This document shows, in pieces, positions 33,182-45,600 of a DNA stretch of 64,000 bases. Origin of the DNA: Cryptomeria japonica (taxonomy: Eukaryota > Streptophyta > Pinopsida > Cupressales > Cupressaceae); NCBI RefSeq assembly GCF_030272615.1, contig NC_081406.1, forward strand, positions 395,458,439 through 395,522,438, given 5' to 3'. The stretch's first letter is position 1; each line of letters starts with the position of its first letter. Made by a program: the position numbers and the translations under genes. Below the pieces are notes generated by a model, which saw only the letters and a list, made by a program, of their open reading frames with translations, made no database searches and was not told the DNA's origin.

Positions 33182-35236
33182 TTAGGAGATATCACTTGTG
33201 CATCGAATGCATAATGTCAGTCCATGGTTGCATTGCTTCTTCCTCCAAGCCCACTTGGTCTCATTCTTCTTCTCATTTTTAGTCTTGGGAGCAAGTCTTA
33301 CATTCTTCTGCCGATTTGTCCTTTCTTTACCGGATTCAGCATCATGACCTGAAGCATTGCTATAGAAGCAAATAGTGTTCATGCCAAATGTATGATTGGA
33401 GGATCTTCTGTCAAACTGGTTTGGCCATATTTTTTTGGTCATGCCATTGTAATCGGCTACCAGAACTGGTGGACCTCTTGATCTTGCATGGACATTTCTC
33501 CTTTGGTTCCATGTAGGTCTTTGACTTCCAAATGCTCTATATCCATTTCTATGTTGAGCATAGCTGCTATATCGACGATCATGTGACTGAACTTTCCTAT
33601 TCCTACATTCATGACTTCTTTGCCCAAATCTATTGCAATTATAACATGCAGAATTTTTATTTCTTGAGGTGGAAAATAGACTCATCTTACTATGCATAGG
33701 AGTAGATCTATGCATGTTTCTACAACTTGACATACTATGGCAATAAGCATTACATCTTGGATAGACAACACTCTTATTTATAGACCTCTTTATGCATTCA
33801 TATGCCCTATGATCATAATCTTTGCAAGAGAAGTAGTAGCCAGTAAATGATGGCATATGACTTACAAATTTATTCTGTCGTGCATGAGGAGATCTTACCA
33901 ATTTAGTATTTCCATTTATGCTTCTCCAAGGATGGATCTTGGATTTTCCATGCTCTGCAGTTGTTCCATCTGATCTCCTCTTTTCCCACTCACTTTGTCT
34001 TTTGGGTGGTAGCAATTCTTTGTCTTCTACCAGTAGGAGGTCTTCTTTGTTGTCTTCTCATGTTCTTTCTTCCGGTGAGGATTCCTTCTCCCATTTTTCT
34101 TTTTCCTTTGGGATCTGCATTGTTTCTCCTTCTTGCAACACCAGTCTTCATCCTTAACTTCATGTCCTCACTAGTTGTAGTTAGGTCAACCTTCTTTCTT
34201 GGAACATCTCTTACTATGAAGGTTTGACCCTTGCCATTTCCATTTGAGGAGACAAACAAAATGTCATTGTGGGGGACATTCCTGTTGGTGGAGCATTCAC
34301 CAACACAACTACCTAATCCTCCGGTATCCTTGGCATGCTTTTGCTTCTTCAATATTTTGTCCAGGGCATCACTGCTGCCATCAAACCAGATCCTTACTTT
34401 GAGCTCATCTTGAAAATTCTCAAGGTCTTTCCTGAGATTCTCCAGATGCTCATTTAGCCTCTGACACTCTTTATCCTTGGCCTCTAGCTTAGATGCTAGA
34501 TCTTTACACCTACATTCATTGGTGTCTTCTTGTGGAGTCTTCAACTCTGAGATACATTTCTTAGATTCTTCAAGGCATTCGATTAACCGGTTATATTCCA
34601 CAACTACAACATTCTTGAATAACTTATATTCATTCCTCACTCTAATAGGTTCTTTGAGTGCACTTACAAGTTCTCCTTTAAGATAAAATTTTGCCTCACC
34701 TTCATCTTCTTCTTCTTCACCTTCACTATCACTGCCAAACACATCTCACCGGTAGGAATGATTTACATGATCATTCTTAGATGTGTGTCTCTCGTATTTT
34801 GATTCTTTAGCCATGAAAAGGTGAGTTCCTTCTTCATATTTTTGCGACTGCTAACATATTTTCCTTCATCATATGCAGATACATGAGTTGCATTTCTCAT
34901 CTTTTCTTCACAAACCAGTTTTGTCATGGTAGGCTCATTTCCATAGAGCTTCTTCAATCTATCCCATAAGTTTTTTGCCAATTTGCATCTATCTACCTAT
35001 GAGGAGATATCATCTGTGAGCCCACTGAATATAGCCTTCATTGCTACATCATTACACTGAATTCTTCCTTTTGCATCTGAATCGATGGGAGGACTGACTT
35101 TACTAGGGCAACTATTTACTACTAACATCCATACATCAAACCCAAGGCAGGAGAGGTAGACTTCCATCCTACGACTCCAAATGAAAAATTTTGAACCATC
35201 AAATCCTGGAGTAGGGGTTGACACAAAACAAACCAT
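33182..35236 (-). pseudogene. Gag of the gag-only element, with four knuckle positions
   Basis: From the start MVCFVSTPTPGFDG (35236) the first piece matches copia gag (FDGSKFFIWSRRMEVYLSCL). After a stop at 34997 the same frame gives LWDRLKKLYGNEPTM. A frameshift leads to a 250-residue acidic, coiled-coil-like part (LASKLEAKDKECQRLNEHLE), then Lys/Arg-rich sequence. A second shift leads to a 277-residue part with four CX2CX4HX4C-like positions: FSCKDYDHRAYEC, PRCNAYCHSMSSC, CYNCNRFGQRSHEC and CFYSNASGHDAES. Each has lost one or two ligands. Gag would build the particle and bind RNA. It lies just after the primer site, as expected. Confidence 0.8.
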
Positions 35237-35294
35237 TGTGCTCAAATAACAGAATCTACCCAAGCTAGAGAAAGCTTATTAACCGGGACCCCGG

Positions 35295-35306
35295 GCTCTG
35301 ATACCA
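35295..35306 (-). other. Primer-binding site (Met-tRNA type), gag-only element
   Basis: The minus strand reads TGGTATCAGAGC two bases after the LTR end, the exact copia-type initiator-Met-tRNA site. Confidence 0.95.
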
Positions 35307-35308
35307 AT

Positions 35309-37826
35309 TGTTGAACACAAGATGTCACTAAGAGGGGGGTGACTCAATGATTTCCAATTTTAGCCCTTTTCTAACCTATATGTATAAACCGGTTAATAGA
35401 TCTAACATAAAATAGACATATCAGTTAGAGGGGAGAATGACACAAATGCAACAACACATAAAAGGGACACCACATAACACCATATGTACGAGGAAAACCC
35501 AAGATGGGAAAAACCTTGATGAGAAATGTTGCTGGAGACTACTGCTCCAATCCAGCCTCACAATGAAACATTCGATTACCACATTTAGGGCACCAATCCA
35601 AGGAGTACCAGTCCTATTTTAGGGAACCAACCCAAGGAGAACTAACCCTTGATTTTAGGGCACCAACCCAAGGAGCACCAAGCTCCAACTCAGTGATCTA
35701 CAATGAATATATTCAATTACAAAAGTAATAGCCTTGTTACAAAAGGAACTTTGTAACTCTTATGCAAATCTATCCACCAGTTCTCCTCTCTCCAATTCTC
35801 TGCCATATCTCTTCTCACCTCTCAATTACAACCCTATCTCTTGATGTAACTTACGCTCTGTTGCACCTTCATCGGTTCAGCCTCTTCTTCTTGTTTCTCA
35901 GTTCTACTCTTTGTCGGTTCTCTTTTCTCTCTATCACACTGCTACTGGCCACCACCGGTCTACTTTTCTTAGTTAGTTGTCTGCTATCTGATTGCTGCCG
36001 ATTCTGAGCTAACCTTCTCTACAATCTTTTGTGACTCTTCTCTATCAATTCAATCACCACTAATATACTCCTCTCTTAGACTTAACGGGAGACTACCGAT
36101 TGCCTCACTCTTGTTGGTTGAATTCTTCAACCTGATTATCTCTCACACTTAGGCTCTTCTCTAATTGTATTTGAACACTTAATTGATTTTCTCTCACATG
36201 CAACAGAACCAACAATATCTTTGGCTCACATACTTATAGCCATATTTTCCCGCCTAAACGTGAGTTTGAACATTGGACACTAGGGTTTTCACCATGTACT
36301 AAATCTGCATCTGATCTGATCTCTGATTGTCATGACATATCATATCTAATTTGATATCATGTCCTTGAATGATGTTCAACACTCAATCAATGAACATCAC
36401 CCATCTGTTTACCTTGCAAACCACGTCTTCTCTCTTTTTCCATCTATAGCATGATTTTTGACCTTTTGTCTGATCGATCACATGCGTGATTCATTTTACT
36501 TCATCCTCTTTGATATGCAAGATCAACCTTTTCTGGATCTCTATTGTTTCCTTGATTTTGAGCCACAATCCTCTACCATACTTCCTCGAGCTTCGCAGTC
36601 GCCATAAATGTTGGACCAGTCACCAACAACCTCACCGACTCACCACACTGACCTATGCATGCATGCCACTTCACTTCCATGTGGCCCCTTTGTCGGCATC
36701 CACCTTTGCTAGGTTGAGTATGTCAATTTGGATAGGATCATCGACCAACCACACATTCAGGTTCATCTACTGGTTCACAGACCCTGCTAGTTATACCCTA
36801 ACTGATATCCCTTCAACCTTACACTTTGATTTTCTTCCGGTGGAGCACCTAAACTGATCAGCACAAATGCCAAACTACCTCATGCACACCTTCATCAGAT
36901 GGGATCCTTCTGCATCTGCACTCTGTCAGCATTATTGGTGGATATATCGGTAAACACCTTGATGACATCATGTCATCTACCTTCACCAATCTCCATCTGA
37001 CTGCTTCTGGTCAAGCTTGCCTTCTTCATCTATAGACTAGTTCTTCTATTAATATGTTTGTCAAATTGACAACCATATCCTTCAATCTCTATACTGACAA
37101 CTCATCATTGTCTACTCGATTGATCCATTGCATATCCCAGATCTCATGCACATAAGGCAGCTTAGCTTTTCACCAGTTCATCAAGTGTGAGCCTTCAAAG
37201 ACTTGCCTTTAACTCTTTTATCTTATTTTCGAGAACTATTATGCATTGCATACATAATAAGAGATAAGATCCACTTACCGGTGGGAGTGGATCCTTGTCA
37301 TTTTTATCCTTCAATGCACCAAAGTGGCTTCCCTGTTTGAGCGACATATCTTCAAACATGCACATGTGAACCGATTGGGCACATTCACTATCAGTCACCT
37401 ATTCATAATGGTGATTGCATCTTTATCTGGTTAGATTCTTGTTGTTTCACATCCATATAACATACCAGTGGCCTACACATACTTCACCTCTGGTGTTGAT
37501 GTGATTTTGGTAACATTCCCCCTCTTCATCACAATCAACAATCCATCATATTTCTCTTTTGTTGGTTGGCAACTATGCACTGCTATCATGTCACTTATCG
37601 GTCTGGAGTCCTTATGTCTTCAACACAAGTCACCACTAACTTGTGTACTAGTGACTCCAATAGCCATTGTGTTGAATGACATTCTCTCCCTTACCAGTGA
37701 CCAACTAAGCTAGGTGACATCAAAGACATCACATCCGATATGCATCAATGATAGTGTTGCACATAAATCTCTTATACCGATTGCCATCCTATACCGGTTA
37801 ACATCAATGACAACACAATGCCAACA
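35309..37826 (-). repeat. 5' LTR of gag-only element, 2518 bp
   Basis: The plus strand begins TGTTGAACACAAGATGTCAC and ends ACAATGCCAACA. It lies next to the primer site, hence 5' for this minus-strand element. It aligns end to end with 29356-31859. Confidence 0.95.
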
Positions 37827-37831
37827 CTAAT

Positions 37832-38389
37832 ATCCTTACTCTATAATGTAGAGATCCAACCACTATTACTCTCAAAGATAGTTGTATTACAATATTATAA
37901 AAAATATTAGTATTAAAGAAAGAATACTAACTAAAAGTAATTCAACAATGAAAGAAACATTAAATCCAATATTGGATGCATTTTTAACCTCACATCCTAC
38001 TCCAAGCTTGTGTAGAGCAATTTCTGCATGTAAATATTAGAAAAGACCCTCATTTGCTAAGAATTGTTAAGAAACATAAACAACATGAACAACCAAGTCA
38101 ACTAATCATTATTTGAAATGAAATCTGAGATAATAAATCAAGAGTTAGAAAGTATATCAAGAAGATGCATCCTTATGAATTACATTGAATGTATCCACAA
38201 TGTTGCAAAATGTTGACCCAATAGTATTGTCCACCAAAATGACCTACATTTGTTAAGAATTATTAAGTAACATAAACAACATGATTATTAAAGTCAAATG
38301 ATCACTCTTTGAAATGAATATGAGATATTAAAGCAAGAGGTAGAAGTATATCAAGAAGATACCTCCTTATGAATTATATTGATAGTACC
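37832..38389 (+). repeat. Diverged tandem array, about 190-bp units, split by the gypsy element
   Basis: TTTGCTAAGAATTGTTAAG at about 38053 and TTTGTTAAGAATTATTAAG at about 38245 head two similar units; each later contains TATATCAAGAAGAT then CCTTATGAATT. The second unit breaks at 38389 and its continuation (AATGTT, AATAGTATTGTCCACCAAAA, GACCTAAATTTGTTAAG) is found right after the gypsy element, at 57545 onwards. Confidence 0.8.
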
Positions 38390-39611
38390 TGTTGGTTCTC
38401 ACAATTGGAATGGTAACTAGGTAATAAACCACAATTCAAAGATTGAATATCCTTAAATAGCTAACTTTTCCTATGGCAAAGGCTCATTTAGTTAACAACC
38501 AGGGACGTAAACTTGAAATGGGCCAACACTGTATGTGCACCAAGTTCTTATTGCAACCATTCTATATTACTGCAAGAAAGGAAATTCTTCTTAAAGTAAA
38601 CACACGAAATCTCAAATGAACTAATACTTAATCTTACAACTGAAAATTACTTTAAACAACTACTATTAAATGATAAAGTTCTAGTGGGCAGCAGGAACTA
38701 GTACGATGTTGTGGCTACAGGAACAGACATAGGAACTATTCCCTATGGTTGCAAGAACAGACAACTGTAGAAACAACTACTACATAAGTATCAAACTAAC
38801 TAGAACATAAAAAGGATTACTCACCAAGTGGGCCCCCTTGAGTGAGTATCTTTATAACTTCAGATTACAATTATCTAATCATTCAAAATCACATTGATCT
38901 CTTTATTTCATCTTTACTGGAAAAATACATAAACAATACCAGAAGACTATGTATTTAAAAATACTATGGTTGTTCTCTGTTATCCCCGAGAGGAGAGAGA
39001 TCCCTTTATTTATAGGAAAACTTATAACAAACTTCTAACTGATCGACCACATTCCTACGGAATAGGTGAACAAGATTTATTAACAAGAGAAGAAGTTAGT
39101 GCTGGACAACAAAACAACATTTGTCCTGCAACTGAGAAAATATAACATGACTAGCCTTCTAGATCTAAGATCCACTAAGAACAGTTATAAATGTTTCATA
39201 AATCAATCTGCTGAAGAACCGGTCAAGTGGTTTCAATCATTACTGCATTTCTCTGACCGGGTCTGCATTGCGGTTATATACTTGATGCTCTTTTGAACTA
39301 CCATTTGTCTTTACTTCACGCTTGCTGACCCTACATCATGATATTATTATGCACAAAAAACATGTGTATATACTAATGCTAACATGATATAATGTAAACC
39401 ATATTTCTAATTGATTTCAAATATTTGCATAGATAGATCATTTAAAATCATTATATGAAATCCTTAGGTATAAGGTAAAGTAGTTTCAGAAACACTTAAA
39501 AGGTATCAACTTATAAGAATATTATAATCCAAATGTCATCAAATCATAATACCTAGGAAAGAGTATTATATAAAAAATCTATCAAAATAGAGCCATTATT
39601 TAGGCTCATCA
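38390..39611 (-). repeat. Gypsy 3' LTR, 1222 bp
   Basis: The plus strand begins TGTTGGTTCTCACAATTGG and ends TTAGGCTCATCA. It has the same length as the other LTR at 56318 and the two are clearly alike. Confidence 0.95.
39007..39014 (-). promoter_or_regulatory. TATA box in gypsy 3' LTR
   Basis: On the minus strand CCTATAAATAAAGGG lies mid-LTR, a typical plant LTR TATA element. It is conserved at 56935-56942 in the other LTR. Confidence 0.6.
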
Positions 39612-39625
39612 TCTCCCCCTAACCT
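39612..39625 (-). other. Polypurine tract of gypsy element
   Basis: The minus strand reads AGGTTAGGGGGAGA immediately before the 3' LTR start TGATGAGCC. Confidence 0.85.
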
Positions 39626-39863
39626 AACTTCTTGATGATCCTCTACCAACAGGAAAATTTTAGATTATGGCATTGATTTGGAAATTGCCTAGGGTAACCT
39701 ATCCAGAACCGCTTCTAAATAAGCTCTAGTAGAATCCTTTCATTTTCTCCAATCTCTTCCACCTGGTATGTTCTGTTGCTTCATTGTATGGTGTATCATT
39801 GTCCCTGCATCCCATCAATGGCCATAGGAGGATTGGAGGCTGAAAAGTGAGAGGCAACCAATG

Positions 39864-42048
39864 TCATCCCTTTGTTCTTCTCAAGTGCATATACTTGGGT
39901 GCTCTGTTTAATGCTACATGGTAATTTTGTGCAGAGTGTGGCTCAGATTGTTTCAACTCATCTGTTAGGCTATTCCAACATTGGACTACATGTCCTATTG
40001 CCGCTTGTCCTTCCCTTGGAGCCATTTTTTCATATTCTTTATACACTTCTTCCCTTAAGGGTAGGATTTCCTTTGCATAATCTGGTTTCTTATAAAATCT
40101 TCTGCCAATCAAAGTAAAGTCACCTAGGTTCCCTTGATTCAACCCTTAAGGGCAATGAAAACTCAAGTTCTTCCTTGTGATGCACCTGAAACTACTCTCC
40201 CCTTGATATTTCATTTTGCATCCATTACATAAGAGCCCTCAATTGGATATCTCCAATATAAAGGAGAGGGTTTCAATCAACATCATCAAGAACAACATAG
40301 TTATGTACATAAAGTTCACAGAGTACATTTTTGATTGTTGTAGGAGATGTCTGATAAGTACTATAATATTCTTCTGGTGTTTGCAATGAGGGACTTAAAT
40401 CCCTGACAATCCTCAACATTTGGAAACTAATGTGTTGTTATCTTAAGAATAGAGAGTAAACATGAGGAGGAGCTCGACATTGCATCAATTGTGGTACCAT
40501 GGTGTCTACTATTCCACCTTAGCTTTAAGCTAGGCTATTTCCTCATCCTTTTGCTCAATAACTTTCTTTTGCCAATCAATTATCATTTGAATTTTTACCT
40601 TTTCAAGTTCCCAATCCTCATAAAGAGCAAGTCCCACTACATGAATAGTAAGGGAAGTAAGTAGCCTATGAACAGGTGCCCTAGGTTTCTTCTTTTCTAC
40701 TTTACCCCCCTACTTCAATAACCTTCTCTACAATAGATGCTAAGTTGTCCAGTCTTTAAAAACCTACTTCCTTCTGAGGCTACTCAATATCCTGGAGTTC
40801 CCCTTCTTCCTGAAGCTGTAATTCCTATTCTTCCTCAACATTTTGCAGTTCTTCCTCTTCTTCATGTTCTCTTTGAGGTTCATTTGGTGGAGAAGGAGGG
40901 ATATCATTGTGGAGTGGACTGTGTTGTTCTTGTTTTGGGGAGTCAATCAAGATTGTAATATTTGGTTCTATGGATTGGTCTTGGCTTTTACACTTTTTAT
41001 GAAGCCTACCACTACTTCAAGATTTTCCTTTTTTGGCTGCAAGACTACTTCTTGTAGCCAATTCTTCAACCACTTCAACAGTTACTGCAGGAACTGATTT
41101 CACAATTTTTCTCTTCTTGGCCGCAAGAGGGGGTAAATTATCATTTTTAACTTTCTCCTCCTTATGTCCTATGTCAACACTTTTTTCTTTTCCCTATTTA
41201 TTTCATGTGGAAGCCCTAGTTTTTCTTAGACCTTGAGAAGGAACCCCTACTGTAGCTTCTTCTGGTAAGGGTTCCTCTACTGTAGGAACATTTTGTTCTG
41301 ATGATATCAAAGATGATGAGGGTTCAAGAGGGGAACTAGGTTTTTCAAGGTTTTCTTGTTCCTGAGATGGAAGTGGCTCCTCTATAACTATATTTTCTTC
41401 CCTAAACATTCTAGTTTCAACAAATTCACTCTAAAGCATTGGAGAAACATCTCTCAAAGATTTTTCAACTAATAGCTTAATTAGGCAATGATGAGAAATA
41501 GAATGAGGCCTACCTTTCTAGGTCTTTGTTGCACTTATGGAAATAAGGTTGTACAATAGGCTTGGAACATTCATCCTTCTTTCATGGCATAGATGACTTA
41601 GGAGCTTGAAGTGATGGGAATGCAGACATGAGAACCTTCCTTCACAGGTTAAATACTTTAGAACATACAATGCTACTGATTTCCATTCAGGTAGAAGGGA
41701 TTCTCTCCTAGTTCCTTGTCTATCTACTACTAATGGGGGGTCTACTAGATGTGTAAATTCTACTCTTGCACTGCATGCATTCTTGGATTCTAAGTACTTC
41801 TCCCCATCAGTTGGTAACCCAATTACCTCTGCCATCTGTTCCTCTATAACCACCACTCTTAAACCTTTTACCTGAGCTTCTCCATTTGAAAGTGTGTGGG
41901 TCAATTCCCTCACAATTTCTTCATTAAACTCTGTCAGCTTTAAAAAATAATCCAGCCATCCATTGTTACGGAATATTGGTTCACAATTCTAGTCCTGAAG
42001 AAGAACTTCATGTATTGTCAGCTCATGTCGAACAGGTGGACCACCCAT
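39864..42048 (-). pseudogene. Gypsy accessory ORF downstream of integrase, related to LINE-B ORF3
   Basis: About 2.2 kb of decayed coding sequence between the pol stop (42608) and the polypurine tract. The likely start is MGGPPVRHEL (42048). One frame then runs, through stops, to about 40730: GWLDYFLKLTEFNEE, QMAEVIGLPTDGEKY, VVDRQGTRRESLLPEWKS, the core YLTCEGRFSCLHSHHFKLLS (41655-41596) and LIKLLVEKSL. After this come a Pro/Glu-rich linker, two basic patches (AAKKRKIVK, AAKKGKS), an acidic tract (EHEEEEELQNVEEE) and, in other frames, a coiled-coil-like segment (IIDWQKKVIEQKDEEIA) down to the stop at 39864. Order, spacing and core motif match LINE-B ORF3. I do not recognise its function. Its site after pol recalls extra 3' ORFs known in some large plant gypsy elements. 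Confidence 0.75.
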
Positions 42049-42607
42049 TGCAGTGATAACACTTTTAACTCTATAATGGCGTAAATATGTTCCATTTTTG
42101 CAACTAAGTTCTACACTATAACATACTCAATGTGCCTTTACTTGGTCGAAACCTAGCTGCTATCTAAAAATAACTCTAAGAAAACAGACAAGCAGAATGC
42201 AAGATATTACCTGAAACTAGAAATTTGAAATATAAAACACAATTCAAGATGACATCAAAACTATCTTCTAGAGTAATTATCAGTGTACTTCCCCCCAACC
42301 TAAGGTTTGATAGGTGTCCATACATGCGGAGGAGGATCGAGAAAGGACAATATGCAAAATATCATAATTAGAGTTAATATGGTTTAATTATATACATGCA
42401 ATGAAAATAAATACACATGAGCGTACTTGACATCATGCGAGTATGACATTAGTTTGAAGATATTTGAGCTGCCATGCATGGAAAGTGATGCAGAAATGGA
42501 TGGAGTGAAAGGAAAGAAATGAGTGAATACAAAATGGAATATTTATTATGCAGAAAAGTACTCCCGCGAGATGTGGAAGTATTTATTATGATCATGCAGC
42601 AAAGATA
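42049..42607 (-). other. Untranslated stretch between gypsy pol and accessory ORF
   Basis: AT-rich, no coding signal. It may hold a splice or promoter signal for the accessory ORF, but I see none that I can support. Confidence 0.5.
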
Positions 42608-45600
42608 TTAAGATGGAGTGGTGACGGCAAAGCCGTCAGCAGTGGCTATAGGAATCTTGACATGCTTGGCAGTGGAAAACTGTTGCAAGAAGTCATCTTT
42701 GCTCAAAGGTTTATGGTATAGGCACAACCGATGACCATTGACTAACAATTTAAACTTAACAGGATCTATTGTAGATAACCTAACAACACCATTAGAAAAT
42801 GTTTCAACTATCTCATAAGGTTCTAACCACCATGTTTATAATTTTCCCAAATTATCTTTATACCTGGAATCATAGAGAAGAGCCCAATCACTTAGCTAGA
42901 ATGATTTATCCTTGATATAGCGATCATGCCACTTCATGCATTGGTTTTGAACAGATTTAGTATGTTGCAGGGTGGACTTCCTTATCTCATCTAAAGCATT
43001 AAGCTACGAGAGCCTTTCTTTTTGTGCTGTAGAAAGAGTCATATCTAAGGAAATAGTTGTTCTCAAAGTTTTATGTTCAAACTCTACATACATCATTGCT
43101 TCTATCCCACATACCATTTCAAATGGTGTAAACCCTATTGTAGTTTTCCAGGTGGTTCTGTAAGCCCATACAACTTCAAATAATCTACTAGATCAATCTT
43201 TTCTATTGAGTGCTACTATTTTGGTCAATATTGATTCAAGCTCCTTGTTAGTAATCTCTGCTTGGCCATTAGCCTATGGATGATAAGGATTAGATTTCCT
43301 ACGTCTGACATTGTATTCATTAACTAGGGCAGTGATCAGAGTGGAAGTGAACTTTGACACTTGATCTATCACTATTTCTCTAGGAACTCCATATCGAGTG
43401 AAGATTTCTTCATATAAAAATTCTCTTACCTTATTATCTCTAGCATGCTTGAAGGCTTTGACCTCTACCCATTTAGTAACATAGTCAGTACAAACAAGAA
43501 TGTAGGAGCGACCATTTGATGGTGGATCAATTGGCCCAACAAAGTATAGGCCCCATTTGTCAAATGGTGTAACAACCACTTGAGGGTGTAGAGGCATTTC
43601 ATCAGACCGAGTTGGTCTACCCATTCTTTGACATTTGTCACATTTCTTGGTGTATTTAACTGCATCCTTGTGCAAGGTTGGCCAATAGTACCCTATAGTT
43701 AATATCTTGAGAGTTGTTCTTTTGGCTACAAAATGACCTCCACAAGATTCATCATGATAGGCATGAAGTATATCATATGTCTCATCTTCCCTTACACAAC
43801 ACCTCATAACTTGATCTGACCCTATATAAAATAAGCAATCTTCTATCCATGAGAAGTTGAAACTATTTTCTACTAGCAGTCTTTTCTCTTTGGGTGAGAA
43901 ATGTGGGGGTGTCTTGTTAGCAACTAGGTAGTTGGCTATGTTAGCATACCATGGACTATTTAAAATGATGGAAAACAAATTCTCATCTGGAAAGGAATCA
44001 TTAATAACCTCATTATTGGCTGGTGTGTGAATCCTGGACAAAAAATCTGCCACTACATTTGCTTTTCTTGGTTTATCAATGATGGTAATATCAAACTCTT
44101 GCAATAACAACAACCATCTTGCCAATCTACCTGTAATGAAGCTTTTGTTCATGAGGTACTTGATGGCTGCATGATTAGTATGTACAAAGATTTGATATCT
44201 AGTTATATAGTGTCTGAACTTATTGAGGGCATAGATGACAACTAACATTTCCTTTTCAGTAACAGTGTAATTCAGTTCTGGTCCTTGCAAATTTTTACTG
44301 ATGTAATAAATTGCATTTTCCAAAACTCCTTGCTTCTGCCCTAGAATTGCTCCTATTGCAAAATCGGATGCATCTGTATGAATGTGAAAAGGAATTGACC
44401 AATCAGGTCCTTTAAGCACAAGGGCCTAGGTTAAGGCTTCTTTTAGTTGAGAAAATGATTTTTCACATGCAACTGTCCATTCAAACTCAACTTTTTTGGT
44501 CAATAAAGAATATAATGGCCCTTCTTTTTTACTAAAGTCCTTAACAAATCTCCTATAGTACCCTGCATGGCCTAGAAAACTTCTTACATCCTTTTTTTTA
44601 ACAGGGGAAGAAAGAGAAAGTATTTCTTCAATTTTAGCTGAATCTACCTGAATACCTGTTTGAGAAATTCTATGCCCCCACTATTTATTCTTGCATCATC
44701 ATAAAACATTTTTCACTGTTTAGGGATAAATTGTGATCTTCACACCGCTACAATAGTTTGGTCAGATTTTGTAATGCCTCTTTAAATGTAGTTCCATAAG
44801 TAGTAAAGTCATCCATGTAAATTTTTATACAATCATGGGATATGTCTGAAAATATACTGAGCACAACCCTTTGAAAGGTTGCAAGAGAATTACATAAACC
44901 AAAAGGAAGGACTGAATAGGCATATGTGCCCCAAGGGCAGGTAAAAGTGGTATTTTCTTGATCTTCGAGAGCTATTCTAATCTGATTATAACCACTAAAC
45001 TCATCCAAAAATGAAAAGTATTGCTTACCTACTAGAGAGTCTAACACTTGATCTATAAATGGAAGTGGGAAGTGATCCTTTTTGGTAGCAGTGTTGAGAT
45101 CCCTATAGTCCATGCAAACTCTTCATTTTTCTCCTTTCTTTGGAACTATAACTAGAGGAGAAACCCATTGACTATCTGAAATAGGGTAAATGAATCCTGC
45201 ATGAAGCAACTTTTGTAGTTCCTCTTTAACTATTTCCCTTAAAGTAGGATTAATCCTTCGCTGAGGCTATCTAATTGGTTTACAATCTTCCTTGATATAA
45301 ATTCTACAGGTACACAATGTAGGATTTAATCCTTTCATGTCCTAATAATCCCATGCAAAAGCTTGTTGTTGGGCTTTGAGTAATTCTATTAATGACAATC
45401 GTTGATCTACTACTAATTGACTATTGATGTTCAACTTTCTTCCTATAGCAACTTCTATTTGAATTACTGACTCAACATTAGATATTTCAGATAGACAAGA
45501 GGTTTAAATCTCCTATGGTAGCAATGTGTGAAACATGTCTGTGGTTGCAGGAGAATTTAAAAAGCCTACAGATGGAAGAAGGGTATGCAGAGGAATTACT

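Larger units (their letters stand above)
29356..37826 (-). mobile_element. Gag-only copia-like LTR retrotransposon, 8471 bp, TSD CTAAT
   Basis: Two LTRs of 2504 and 2518 bp enclose a 3449-bp inside. The bases just outside, 29351-29355 and 37827-37831, are both CTAAT, a perfect 5-bp target duplication. LTR ends are TGTTGG...CAACA. The primer site (35295-35306) and polypurine tract (about 31860-31873) are in place. The inside codes only for gag; there is no protease, integrase, RT or RNase H, and no room for them. This matches the TR-GAG class of plant non-autonomous elements, with unusually long LTRs. By eye the LTRs differ by about a tenth, so the insertion is old; I did not compute this. Confidence 0.95.
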
